Below are positions 10,982 to 22,426 of a stretch of DNA of 64,000 nt, in pieces. The notes below the pieces were generated by a model, which had not been told where the DNA came from, did no database searches, and saw only the letters and a list, made by a program, of their open reading frames with translations. Positions within the stretch are counted from its first letter, which is position 1, and every line of letters starts with the position of its first letter. The translations under genes were made by a program, and so were the position numbers. This stretch comes from Colias croceus (lineage: Eukaryota; Arthropoda; Insecta; Lepidoptera; Pieridae): the NCBI RefSeq assembly GCF_905220415.1, contig NC_059548.1, forward strand, positions 6,512,501 to 6,576,500, in the 5' to 3' direction.

Positions 10982-12503
10982 TGTTTAAATACATGATTAT
11001 GTGAAAAAATTCATTAATTCATTGTTCGGAGTGCGTAGGTGGTAATATTTTGGGATATTAATAAGCTTTTACCAGATTATGTAGGTGTTGTGGTATTTAT
11101 AGGAAAATGAAAATGATATGTGTTAGTAACTGAGCACATACGTCACATATCCACTTTCCTTTGACGTTTATTGATAGCCATCATCTGAGCTGTGCTTCTC
11201 GAGCTTATAAGATTACACGAGGAGCGTTTCCATATAAAGCTGAATTAACGAGATATATTTAGGTCAATTGATTGCAGTTACGTCTAAAGACGTTATCATT
11301 TTAGCTTGTTTAAGGTGTCTTTCAATAGATTTAGTTAAAAGGTATGCTGCATAGTCTAAAACTTTTTATATGGTACAGAAAATGTTTGTGTAGGAAAAGC
11401 TTTCACAATCAATTATAGGCACATGGATACTTATCAATCAGTATATTTATAAACTTTATATTGAAGAAGTTCAGACTTGAGAAAGGAAAAAATAAGTTCG
11501 AAACCGAACTGAAATTAAGCATAGACTCATATTATTAAACGTATTTCTTCCTAATGTTAAAGGTGATTTTTAGGATGCAAACAGAGCGTTATGTATAAAG
11601 TTTTCGATTGCGAAATAGGTAATTTACAACGAGAACAGCTTTATGACAGTTTGACGTCTGAATTAGTTTATAAACAAGCAGTACTGGAATAATGCTCGTT
11701 AAAGATAGGTAAGCGCTAAAAGTTTTGGCGGATCCGCGAATTTCTACTTAAGTGCCGTAGCATCGTCAGCACTGCTGAGTTATGTACTCTTGCCTCCGTT
11801 CAAACTTTCCTGTGTGCTACACAACTCGGTAACTAAACAGATAGATGCTCGTGAGTCGTGCCCCACTTTAAGCATAACTAACTAGCCTTACAAGGGTATT
11901 TTATTATACCTACTATACTCATTTCAAACGGCAATGTTCAATAAAATCGCTCTCGTAACGTTAATAAAGTTTAAATCGTTTAATGAAGATTTGTTTAACT
12001 GAGTTTATTGTGTTGCAGAAAGGTCATCTATGATAGAAAACAAAACAAGATTAATTTTTCTATGATTGATCAGGTAAAAAGATAACTTTTCTGATTGACA
12101 GAATTTAGTCATGCAGAAAAAGTATCTTTTTACCTGTGCCTATACATACATCTTAATGAGCTAACCTAATGTAATAAAACAAACAGGTGTTGATCACTTG
12201 ATCAGAATTTAATGAAGTAGTAACAACTAACATTTTGACAATAGATTGTTAAACTCTATTCATAAATCATAAAGCAATTCATTCGGATACTCGGATAACT
12301 CGCCCAGCCAATAGGAGCTGGTTAAATATGCCATTTGTCAACGGCCATTTTGTAGCATTCGCTCTAAATAAACTGACCAACATCTGGTTTCATATGATCT
12401 GAAAGCTACGCAAATTATTATTTTTTAATTATCATTGTAAATTATAATTGACATATTTGAAGTATTATAATGCAATGAATAAATGTTAAATAATTATTAA
12501 ATA
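10982..12503. other. Non-coding stretch with a 70-base hairpin
   Basis: No coding signal. The hairpin at 12070-12139 is listed separately. Confidence 0.4.
12070..12139. repeat. Short hairpin (inverted repeat)
   Basis: The arms CAGGTAAAAAGATAACTTTT and its near-complement at 12117-12139 pair over about 22 bases with one bulge/mismatch region around a loop of about 24 bases. The size suits a pre-miRNA or a tiny MITE; the sequence alone cannot tell which. Confidence 0.4.
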
Positions 12504-12746
12504 CTAGGTTTCCGCCCGCGGCATCGTCCGCGCAGTCAAAGAAAAACACTCATACAAACTCAAACTTCCCGTTCCCATGGGATTTCCGGGATTGCGTCAT
12601 TTTCCCGGGATAAAAAGTAGCCTATGTCCTTTCTCGGGTATCAAAATATCTCCATACCAAATTTCATGAAAATTTGTTCAGTAATTTAGGCGTTATTGAG
12701 TAACAGACAGACAGAGTTACTTTCGCATTTATAATATTAGTATGGA
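12504..12746 (-). mobile_element. Non-autonomous Helitron, family A
   Basis: This is a minus-strand copy of the 8780-9017 family: TCCATACTAATATTATAAAT, a GTCT run, the GGTATGGAGATATTTTGATA core, the GC hairpin and CTAG at 12504. It is flanked by A and T on its own strand. Confidence 0.8.
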
Positions 12747-14032
12747 TGTAGGTTAGTTGTATAATTTTAAATAGTTAACGCTAACTAGATTTTGAAAATT
12801 TATTGTACAATTTTGACTTCATTTTGTTTTAATTTGTGCAGATGAGATGTTTTCTGAGTGCCTGGCAAAACGCAATTTACTTAAGAATTTCAACTTCAGA
12901 TATGGTATTACTTTTTAGGTATTAACTTAGTACCTACTTAGTACTAGGTGAACTCATCAAAGTCGAGGAAACCAACTAATTTATTTTATGAACTATTTTC
13001 CTAGTCTTACGGTAGTGAGACGGTAAGCAGGCACATTTTTAGAGTAAAAAATTTAATTCAATAAACAACAATTTAAATTGTTTTGGGATCACTAGATAGA
13101 ACTTAATTGCGTCTTATTCAAATTCAATTTACATAAGCTTAACATTAAATACGCAACAAAACACAATCTAATAATAGAGAACAAAAATCAGACGTTCAAG
13201 TCAAAATAACAACAAAGCTTGAGTTGTTACAGTTGGCTTAATTGCGAGACTATCTAATTACAATTTATTAAGTAAATAAACCCATAGGCCATTTACTTGA
13301 GTCTAGAAGTCTGCTTCGAATGCCGCAAACAGTCTCAAGTGACCATCGACTCCATTCGCGCACCACCCAGACTATTAACTAATAGGGGTCTAGAAGGTTC
13401 TTTAGTTTATTTATTACGACCCTGATTGCTTTCAGCCATCTCAAAGCGATGTGATATTCATTTAAATTGGCTTGGTAATATTTTTACGACGACACTTACG
13501 TTTCACTCAAAGTTTAATTGTAATACTCGCTTTTTGATGTCCAAAGAATACATTAATTACTTTGTAATACTTATGGTTATGTATAGGTAATACTGATTCA
13601 TATCTTATTGAATTTCGAAAATAAGAAAAATAATTTTCATTGCCTATCACAAATAGGTAAGTAATTAAAAACAGAAGTTACATTTTCAAGCTATAACATT
13701 ATTTTTTACTGATAAATACCAGTTACAATATCCTCAATATAATATTAAATATCTACAACCATATAGCCCACAACGGCCAGACATTCTTTATTTTAGAAAA
13801 GTTGAAAGTATCTCTGTATATGTCTCCTATACAGATAAGAACGACCAGCGACTATCAAGTTTGGGTTGTGCTTTGGCAGGAAACAGGCAGTAAAGGTGTA
13901 TAAAATAGTACCTAACTTTCATTATAGTTTAAAAGCTAAATTTTATATATGTTACTTGGGGACCTATAAAAAGATGGTACCTCAAGAGCCGGACAGTTTT
14001 CATGGTTCTTACATCTTGCCAGACACATTTAG
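12747..14032. other. AT-rich non-coding stretch
   Basis: Nothing is recognised. The 65-codon open frame 13866-14063 has no coding features, and its end runs into the dispersed repeat that follows. Confidence 0.4.
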
Positions 14033-14210
14033 AAATAACTATCATATCATCAAATTCACATAACTCCCTAAAAGAACAAATATGAAATAACCCACTAAAA
14101 CATTAGTTAACTATAATTATTAAATAAATAATAGTATAATATATAAGTAATAAAGTTATTACTTATCTTTTACGGGGACTTATGTTGATGGAATTTCACG
14201 TATCTCGATG
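14033..14210 (+). repeat. Dispersed repeat, copy 1
   Basis: This segment is closely matched in inverted orientation by 62439-62631, including GTTAACTATAATTATTAA and ACGGGGACTTATGTTGATGG. The middle is palindrome-like (AAGTAATAAAGTTATTACTT). It is probably a small non-autonomous element; its ends are not resolved. Confidence 0.6.
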
Positions 14211-15869
14211 ACACAATAACTAAAAAGTCATCGCACTCATTTGATTTCACTTATTTAACTGAGATTTTCTGAAATACCCATTCAACGACCGGTATTATTT
14301 ATTTAATTAAACACTCACCTACATGCATGAATTAAGAATGAACTCAGATTGCTTTCCATTGACGTGTGGGATGAAATCCCTCGTTTTAAGCGCGCCTTGA
14401 ATTTTGTAAGCGCACTTATTTGCCGGGAATAGTGAAACCGTAATTGCATATGTAAACGAAAAGCTCCGTGGAGTTCGTGAGGTCACGACCTGCAGTTGCC
14501 CGACCTTGTACCAACATGGATTAGCTTCATCATGACTTATTAAATCTTTATTACAAGTTTCTTTTTTAGAATATTTTACTGTTATATTTTAGCTTTAAGC
14601 CCCCGGCTAGACCACGCCGTGTGTGTATTAAAATGCATTGTTCATGAGAATTTGCTTAATTTACGTATAATTTAGATAAAATAGCGTGGATTATGCTTTA
14701 TAATAAAGTTATAAAAAAGATTATATGTGGCAGCAAATATGCTTGATACATCACGCAATAACTCTTACCTACATAAGTTTGATAAAAAAAAATATTACCG
14801 AAGGAATCGCTGTAATTTTGAAAGTATAAGAAATTATTCTTGCATCAGTATTTCTGCTTACTATAAATAGTCACATATCGATTTGACTATATTTTTCATC
14901 TTTACACTTACTGGCCTATAAGAGAGACAGATTTTATAAATTATACCTATTAATTATTTTCTAAATAAGATACAACATAATTCCCCAAAACAGGTGCCAC
15001 AATCAAATATAGACAAAGCTTAATAATTTTATAATCCAGGTTTTATTATTTCCTTGAAAACAAACTGTATTTGCTACAACTCAACACAGACGCAAACATT
15101 GTGATTAATTACAATCACGGCAATAACTCGCCCAAACCGAATTTCCCTCCGCGTTTATTACGAGGTTTAATTAAAAAGCTCAACGTTAGCAAGCACTTGC
15201 TAACTGGGAATCACAACACTCATGCCCTTAAGTACTGCGTGTCCTTCAGAGGAGAGATCGCTTAGAGGTATACGCCTCGGGCCCGTTTGGGGGAGCGAGT
15301 AATCCATATTTCAACGAGGCTTAAATCTCTACAGGGAACTCAGATCTTGTATTACCACAGTTTAAATAGGAAAGTCAAACACAGATTCGCCTGCATCTGA
15401 TATCGCACCAAAATGTGGCACGGCGCTCTCAATAGTCGATTTGAATTTACAGTTAGATGCAGTCTAAGCAATAAATCGGATATTTTAGACTTCACAAAGA
15501 GTCCGCTCCAGTGAAGAATTTCGATATTATTCACAAAGTATGCTCGCTGTTCCGATGAAAAATTTCCCTGAAGATGTTCTAAAGGATGATTTAAGTACAA
15601 CATCTATTTTGCAGTGACTTTATTTTTCTTTTGTTCTCTTTTAGCTTAATTAAAGCATAATTTTATATATTACAAAGATTTAATTATAATATTAGAATAA
15701 TAAGCAACTAGTAAGTAAAATAGTACTAAATAATCGTATTAATGTTTAGATTCTAATTTAATATACAAATATCAATTTGTAACAGACAAATTTAGACGAT
15801 AATTAATTAGAGATAATAGTCATGCTAATTTATGTATTGTAGCAGTCACACAGCTCCATCGCGATCACT
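14211..15869. other. Non-coding stretch
   Basis: No gene is seen. 15040-15350 is less AT-rich than the surroundings and could be a conserved non-coding block, but it shows no open frame with coding character. Confidence 0.4.
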
Positions 15870-16499
15870 CTACGGATCAGGGCCGGATCTACCCATGGGC
15901 TTTATGGGCTGCAGCCCAGGGCCCCGAGGTTAAAAGGGCCCCCTTACTCCGATAAAACCAATGGGCGATAATTTAAAAAAAAAATCTGTAGTAGGTTTTC
16001 GAAAAAAAAAATGATGAAAATCGCATACCTACTTCAATAACTTTTGCTAACATGTAAAAGGATGTTTGCATGTTGATTTTCAACTTTTAGAAAATAAATC
16101 TCATTTATTGAAACTATTTGGTTATTTTATATGGTGGACGTTTAATTAGAAACAGTAACACAATGAAGTAGTCATCAAGTCTATTTAACATTTGTGTATT
16201 AACGTTTTAGAGATAAAGCACTATTTCATATGTAATAGAACACCCGTTTATGTAGTTTTATAAGAAATTGCTTAATTTTAATCAAACATTAGCTTAAATT
16301 AATAAAATTAAACAACATTAAGTGCAGTCTGATTTCCGAGTATTTTCAGTCGGGACAACAAATTAGAAACAGCATGGTTCGAGTGTTCTAAAGTCAAAAC
16401 CTATTAAAAAGTCGTTAATATTTTTTTCTTCTACAAATATTTGCACCATTTTTTAAACATTTTATCCAAAAATTTCCTAAAAATTAATTAACTTTGCAC

Positions 16500-16745
16500 C
16501 AAAATGGATAAAAGTAAGATTTGTGACCCATCAACAAGAAAAATAATTTTAAGTTTACACTTTGACAAAAACTGGAGTTACACGAAAATTGCAAATCATT
16601 TAGAGTGTTCGATAAAAAGATATTTTCAATGCTATAGTTTATTTCAAAGAGCATGCAGGTACTTCTGATTAAGTGCCTAGAAAAGCTCGACCATGAAAAA
16701 CTACTGTTCGCGAGGATAGGCAAATTCTTCTTCTTCATTTAAGGG
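16500..16745 (+). pseudogene. Tc1-like transposase N-terminal fragment, left copy
   Basis: The frame starts ATGGATAAAAGTAAG at about 16504 and encodes a helix-turn-helix-like N terminus (LHFDKNWSYTKIANHLECS). A frameshift around 16615 breaks it, and the AREDRQ-type segment continues in another frame to the copy junction. There is no catalytic domain. It cannot be functional. Confidence 0.6.
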
Positions 16746-16775
16746 TTCCAATTCTATTAGGAAATATGTTTTTGC

Positions 16776-17335
16776 AAACGTGTGACAATCTCATACAGAC
16801 TAAGCCACGACGTTGTAAAGCCGTTGTTGTCTATAAAGATTATAACAATCTCAAAACAATTTGTTTCGTCCCAAAATAAAACTTTTTCACTGGCGGACTG
16901 TCCACAAGCAATATTTCTTAGTAAATGCATATCGTCATTCCCTGTACTGCCTAATAAGAAGCTGTACTTTCCTGGCCACTTTCACAAACAATTTTTCCTC
17001 GACTTACCACCTGCAAATCGATCTCATCGACACAATGGCGTGGTTCATCTTCGGAAAAACCTAATTTTATAATAGAATTTGAGCCTTTAAATGGATCCAT
17101 CTTTGCCAAAAGAATCATTTGCCTATCCTCGTGAGCAGTGATTTTTCATGGTCAAGCTTTTCTAGACACTTGATCAGAAGTACCATGCTTTTTGAAATAG
17201 ACTATAACATTGAATATCTTTTTATCGAACACTAAATGATTTGCAATTTTCTTGTAACTCCAGCTTTTGTCAAAATGTAAACTTAAAAGTATTTTTCTTG
17301 TTGATGGGTCACAAATCTTACTTTTACCCATTTTT
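16776..17335 (-). pseudogene. Tc1-like transposase fragment, right copy
   Basis: The minus-strand reading starts near 17332 with an N-terminal DNA-binding region. It has stops and frameshifts after the SRKA position, then degraded sequence with a FWDET-like patch near 16880. The C-terminal catalytic part is missing because the copy is truncated at the inversion junction. Confidence 0.6.
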
Positions 17336-17740
17336 ATTGCAAAGTTAATTAATTTTCAGAAACTTTTAGATAGAATGTTTAAAAAATGGTGCAAATATTT
17401 GTAGAAGAAAAAAATATTAACGACATTTTAATAGGTTTTGACTATAGAACACTCGAACCATGCTGTTTCTAATTTGTTGTCCAGACTGAAAATACTCGGA
17501 AATTAGACTACACTTAAAGTTGTTAAATTTTATTAATTTAAACTAACGTTTGATTAAAATTAATCAATTTCTTATAAAGCTAGATAAACGGATGTTCTAT
17601 TACATAATATGAAATAATGCTTAATCTCTAATACGTTATTATACACAAATGTCAAATGAATTTGATGACTACTTCATTGTGTTACGTGTTTCTAATTATA
17701 CGTCCACCACTGTAGGTACCTTCCTATATAAAATAACCAA

Positions 17741-17763
17741 ATAGTTTCGCGGGGCGCAGCTAG
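17741..17763 (+). mobile_element. Helitron 3' end scrap
   Basis: GCGGGGCGCAGCTAG matches the 3' termini of local Helitrons, but no body precedes it. It abuts the Tc1-like element. Confidence 0.4.
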
Positions 17764-17790
17764 TTTATATATAGGTATACATAATAATAA

Positions 17791-17994
17791 CTAGCTGCGC
17801 CCCGCGATTTCACCCACGTGGCTTAGCTCCTGTTGGTCTTAGCCTGAGCCCTGATGATATAATAGCCTTCCTCTATAAATGGGCTATCTAACACCGAAAT
17901 AATTTTTTAAATCGGACCAGTAGTTCCTGAGATTAACGCGTTCAAACAAACATACAAACTCTTCAGCTTTATAATATTAAGTAATAAATATAGA
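17791..17994 (-). mobile_element. Non-autonomous Helitron, family E
   Basis: On the minus strand it runs from TCTATATTTATTAC through AAGCTGAAGAGTTTG and ATCGGACCAGTAGTTCC (plus-strand wording) to GGGGCGCAGCTAG. It is flanked by A and T. It is nested in the hAT complex and related to 28103-28304. Confidence 0.7.
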
Positions 17995-18182
17995 TACTAG
18001 TATAGATATATATTCATGACTTTATTTCATATATTACAAAAATATAACTTAAAAAGTACCGGAGAAATTAGCACTAGATTGTCATCCGACTTAGCCTTAG
18101 AGCATTTAACCAACGACTTAGCAGTTGGCAACGCGCTTAAAGAAGTTTCACTTCAAAAATGCACTTTTTACTCTTTTTAGAG

Positions 18183-18252
18183 GGCTATATAATATATATA
18201 TTATATAGCCTATATATATATTATATAGCCTATATATATATATATATATATA
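18183..18252. repeat. TA microsatellite with perfect 28-bp palindrome
   Basis: 18183-18210 is a perfect palindrome with arms GGCTATATAATATA. Further TATATAGCC units and a (TA)n run follow. It abuts the 3' end of the LINE remnant and may be its tail expanded. Confidence 0.75.
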
Positions 18253-18488
18253 GATATCTCCATGGGCACTATGTTGATCAAACGTGCCATATAGTTAGTA
18301 ATTATTTGATCCGTTTTCACTTGTTGATCCGGTTGGTATTTGTTGATCCATTGCCACACCACCGTCCGTATGTGGATCCGAACGGAGCCACAAGTGTCAC
18401 CATCAGTAATAATAATAATTACGTGCTTTTTATACAAATCCACCTTTTTTGCGTTTTAGCTCTTGTTGATCCGATTCGAATGAGCCAA

Positions 18489-19917
18489 TCAGAGCCCACC
18501 GAGCTCAGCCATTGGTCGCTTGCGGCCTTGGCCATTTGAAGGTATAAAGACATTTATTCCCGTTATAGAAACGTATGTTGCCGTTCGCCTTCCATAATTT
18601 GTTCGGATCTTCAGGAGGGCAAGATAGCTAGCTCGTCTATTAGGATAGTGGCGATTTGATGTTGAGATTATAATATTTGTATTTATGTTTTTATGTAGCG
18701 CTTTGCGGATGAACATACACGTATTATAAAAGTATAATTGTTTTAAATTAATTATTTTAGTGTCGTCGTAGATTTTATTTGTAGAAATTAAAAAAGGATA
18801 GTTAAAGATAGTTTTAATGAATTTATTTTGTAAAATTTGGAGTGGCGCTAATTTATTTTTGTAAGCACTCCCCCATACTTCTATTAAATACATTAGGTGC
18901 GGCTTTACTAACGTGTTGTAGATGGTGTGGCGTAATTTATGAGGAATGCAAGAAGTAATATTACGCAGAGATCTAAGAAGTGCTGATAATTTATTTTTTA
19001 GGTGGTCGATGTGATAATTCCATTTCAGAGAGCTGCCGATTCGCAAACCTAGGTATTTCTCGTGGGTTTTATGTTCTAATACAACACCGTTAATTTTAAG
19101 TGGAGCGTGTGGTGGAATAATTTTGTTATGAATTATGAGCTTTGAATTTAGATATATTTATTTTTAGTAGATTGCATTGAAACCATTTATTTAATTCATT
19201 TTGTGCTTGCGCTATCATGTCATATATAGAGGGAACAAAATAAAACAGACAAGTGTCATCCGCATAAAGAGTTAGGTGACCATTTAGCTTTAAATCTTGT
19301 AATTTATTAATATAAATTAAAAAAAGCAATGAGCCTAGAATCGAACCTTGTGGTATGCCACATGTAATTGGTAAGGGAATGCTATCGTGGTTATCTATTT
19401 TAACTATTTGTGAAATATTTATCGATTTTTTAAATATTATTTCAGCATATCTAGTGCTTTACCATTAATGTTAATGGATGTTAATTTCTTTATTAAAAGT
19501 TCGTGAGAAACGGTATCGAAGGCCTTTTGTAGGTCAATAAACACTCCCAAAACTATATTGTTTGCGTCAATGTTCTGTTTTATTTTAATAGTTAGGTCCA
19601 TAGTCGCTGACAGAGACTTTTTGGCTTAAATCCGTATTGACGCACTGAAATAAAATTAAATGAGTCTAAATATTTTTCTAATCTCGTGTGTAAAATCTTC
19701 TTCAATATTTTTGACAATACTGGCAAAACTGAAATTGGCCTATAGTTACCAGGTTCAAATTTTGAGCCACTCTTATAGATAGGAGTTACCTTCGCTATTT
19801 TTAACGAGTCCGGAAAACGTCTTTGAATTATGGCTTGGTTAAAACAGTCGCTTAAGGTATTATTAATTTTTCTTTGATGCATTTAATTGCTTTTGTAGTA
19901 ATACCATCAAGACCTGT
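18489..19917 (-). pseudogene. LINE ORF2: reverse transcriptase, frameshifted
   Basis: Pieces of one reverse transcriptase lie in order across several frames. STGLDGITTKAI is near 19910. PGNYRPISVLPVLSK is near 19740. FIDLQKAFDTVSHELL, with the first catalytic Asp, is near 19530. GIPQGSILGSLLFLIYIN is near 19340. YADDT, with the catalytic Asp pair, is near 19260. A thumb/connection region with SLKWNYHIDHLKNKLS runs from 19046 to 18489. At least two frame changes and an in-frame stop after LDMLK show that it is dead. Confidence 0.85.
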
Positions 19918-20151
19918 ACTACAGTTTGAAGTAAGTTTTTAAGCTTATTTATAATTATATATTTTTACTGGCTTCGGTAGGTCTGAACTTATTAGTGAGG
20001 TAATTTTTAAAATTTCGTAGTTGTCTTTAGATTTCCTCTTCTCTGAGTTATAAGATGTCAATGCTGGGAAACCAGCAAAAATTACATTTTTTTGCGGCTC
20101 TTTCTGTCCCGTAGTTCCTTGATTAAGTTTTAATTTATATGAAGTTGATTT

Positions 20152-20739
20152 TTAGACGTAAAACCCGATGGGTCGGCTCATGGCTGACTGATTTATTGAT
20201 TGAAGATTTAATTTCAGTAATTTTATTTTACTCTCACCCTGGTTTATGTGGGATTCTAATTGAGAAATAGTACTCTTCAATATGTTTTGTTCAGTAATTA
20301 TCATACATGCTGATGACTTAATTTCAATGATTTGATTCGTATTTTGGCGAATTAAATTCAAAGATTGTTTGTTGGACGATTTAATTTCGGTAATTTGTGT
20401 TTTTACCTCAGAAATGTTTTCATGAATTTTGTTTACTATTTGTTCATTTGAGTATACATATTTTTCAAGTAATGTACTAATACGGCTCAACTCCGACCGA
20501 TTATCCTTCATATCATCACTAAATCTGCAATCTTGTTCTAGCGGTTGTTTCCGTTTTCTGTAAGTAATTTGAGTATTAGTTGGCGTAGAACTCGTAGAAA
20601 ACGAACTTAGCTTCGATAGATCGGGATGCGATCCACCGGCAGTACCCACTGCACCACTGCTCGTTAAACGTGTTGGCGATCTGCGTACACTCATATTTAC
20701 TCCGTAATGGATAATTTGTGCAGGAATATGAGTCGTCAT
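20152..20739 (-). pseudogene. LINE ORF1-like protein, C-terminally truncated
   Basis: This is a 195-residue frame. It opens with a Ser/Thr-rich region containing VRRSPTRLTSSGAV and HPDLSKLSSF, followed by a basic YRKRKQP and a long Asn/Gln/Ile-rich coiled-coil region (about residues 75-185). This resembles ORF1 proteins of insect LINEs, which normally continue into a nucleic-acid-binding or FP-like domain. That part is missing and the frame stops shortly after the coiled coil. It is placed correctly upstream of the reverse transcriptase. Confidence 0.65.
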
Positions 20740-20939
20740 TTGTTTGACCTAAATCTTACATTTTAATTATTTTATCAGATTGATATCAGAATCAGGGCAT
20801 AGGCGAACGCTACACGTCAATAAATATTATGATAATTGTCTTGATATTTACTGATGATTCAAGAGGTAGATTGTTATTTGTAGGGTGCATACTACTTGAG
20901 AATTATCACCGTCACTGTATGACGAAAGGTTCGTCCAAA

Positions 20940-21640
20940 TATCTATCTTTTTAGGGTTCCGAATTTTTAGTTTCACAACGTTTTCTATAAGTTTCAATTG
21001 AATTACGGTCGACTTCTTCAACTTCCATAAAACTCAGGAGATTTTTTGTTAGCCCTAATTTCATATCCCCATGTCAATGTCATGCAAGTGCATATAAATG
21101 GAACAGATCAACATACGACTTATGATTTGGTATATAAAACGGAGTCAAGAAGTGTTTAAGCATTTCAAAATTTGAACCGTTACGAAGTCGAGTTCGTCTA
21201 GTCTTGGCGGATTTAGCAATGTATGGAACATTACCTAACTATAATATGTTTGTGTACGGAGCCAACAAATACTATAGTGTTTACGAAAAATTAATCTACG
21301 TTACTTAATATACAGTTTCGTTTTGTCGGATCAAATAAAGCTGTAATTTTGATAATATAAATGGATCTGATCAACATACGACTTTGGATTTGGTATATAA
21401 AACGGAGCCAACAACTGTTTATGGGTTTCTGAATTTCGGCCGTTACGGAGTCGATTCAGTTCGAGATCTTAGCAATAAAAATGTTGAGTATATCAATTTC
21501 TCCACGAATACGTTTGGCAACATCGCTCTAATATTTGCGCCGTTGCCACTCCGGGCAAGATCTATGCAACCGGAGTCGAGTAATATTGGGGTAAAGGTGG
21601 AGTCAGGAATGCACGGCAGTCGGGCTGGATCAACTTAGTG
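20940..21640 (+). repeat. Imperfect tandem copies with a LINE-3'-end-like terminus
   Basis: A segment with GATCAACATACGACTT and TTTGGTATATAAAACGGAG occurs at about 21103-21160 and again at about 21370-21425, some 265 bases apart. The block ends GGATCAACTTAGTGCCCA before a TA run, resembling, in opposite orientation, the LINE 3' end near 18260 (GATCAACATAGTGCCCA on the minus strand). The frame 21384-21638 looks incidental. Confidence 0.5.
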
Positions 21641-21653
21641 CCCAAGTTGGTAT

Positions 21654-21680
21654 TTATATATATATATATATATATATATA
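21654..21680. repeat. (TA)n microsatellite
   Basis: An uninterrupted TA run of about 13 units follows the LINE-3'-end-like sequence. Confidence 0.9.
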
Positions 21681-22426
21681 GGCTTATTTTAAAGCCATGT
21701 TTTTTTACCAAACCGTTTCGAAAAAACTTGTTTTTTTCGATAAATTAATATTTATTTGTACTCGTTTATTCAAATACTTTTTTTTATTAATACAGATTTA
21801 TTATAACTATCAACGTACTATTAAAAATTTATATAGTTATAAAAATTTGTGATTTTTTAACGAAATGCGTTATTCGGTTATTAAGGAGTGTTTTAACTCT
21901 TATGTACGAGCCCGAACGAGTTATGGCCCAGTCATAAGAATCTCGGAATTCGAGACACCCAGCAGTAAGTCTGTAAATACTTGTATATTGACACCCTAAA
22001 AGTTATCTCAAAATCTACATATGGTAGGGTGTAAGGAACTACAAGGTCACAAAAAATATCTCATTTCTTATGGGTTTTTTGCTATTTGTCTTTATTATCA
22101 ATATTGTAGAATATAAAATTCTCCACAAATTTTGTTTAAAAAATTTTGTATACGGTGAACCGTTTTCGAGACAGACGGTGGAGAGCGCGCGGTCACACCA
22201 TCACTTCATCGACATTTCAACCGTGTATATTATAAGTTCACTTTGTTTGTCCGTGATAGACTCCTGAACTAATGAAACGATTTAAAATCAAATTTGATTA
22301 TGTTAAAATAACAAAATTGCGAAAGTAAGTAGGTATTAAGAAAATATGAACATTTCCAAAAAAAAGGCCCCCTGGGTAGTTTCAGCCCAGGGCCCCACAA
22401 GTTCACGGTCCGGCCCTGCTACGGAT

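Larger units (their letters stand above)
16132..17712. mobile_element. Foldback Tc1-like element (two inverted truncated copies)
   Basis: The right copy (minus strand from 17712) begins CAGTGGTGGACGTATAATTA. It carries a broken transposase start (MGKSKICDPSTRKI), then HGTSDQVSRKA and further degraded transposase. The left copy (plus strand from 16132) repeats the first 640 or so bases, with MDKSKICDPSTRKI. They meet tail-to-tail near 16775, giving a long inverted repeat with about 300 bases present only in the right copy. Homology also continues some 18 bases outside both ends (CTATTTGGTTATTTTATA). Confidence 0.8.
18256..20760 (-). mobile_element. LINE (non-LTR retrotransposon) remnant, internally deleted
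   Basis: In minus-strand order it has a 5' leader, an ORF1-like frame (20739-20152), degraded sequence, a reverse transcriptase with frameshifts (about 19917-18489), a 3' UTR with repeated GGATCAAC words, and a TA-rich tail near 18250. No endonuclease domain was found between ORF1 and the reverse transcriptase, so an internal deletion is likely. It is jockey/CR1-like by general layout; the clade is not certain. Confidence 0.75.
15878..22418. mobile_element. hAT-like element filled with nested insertions
   Basis: The terminal sequences are CAGGGCCGGATCTACCC at the left and the inverse of CAGGGCCGGACCGTG at the right, each followed by a GGGCCC-rich subterminal block. CTACGGAT occurs directly outside both ends (15870-15877 and 22419-22426), a perfect 8-bp target duplication as expected for hAT. 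No hAT transposase is visible. The interior is occupied by a foldback Tc1-like element, a Helitron, a LINE remnant and simple repeats. Confidence 0.85.

Noticed and set aside
16782..17072. 96-codon plus-strand open frame
   Set aside because: It is antisense to the degraded Tc1-like transposase of the right copy.
21384..21638. 84-codon open frame
   Set aside because: It falls in LINE-3'-end-like repeated sequence, without coding similarity.
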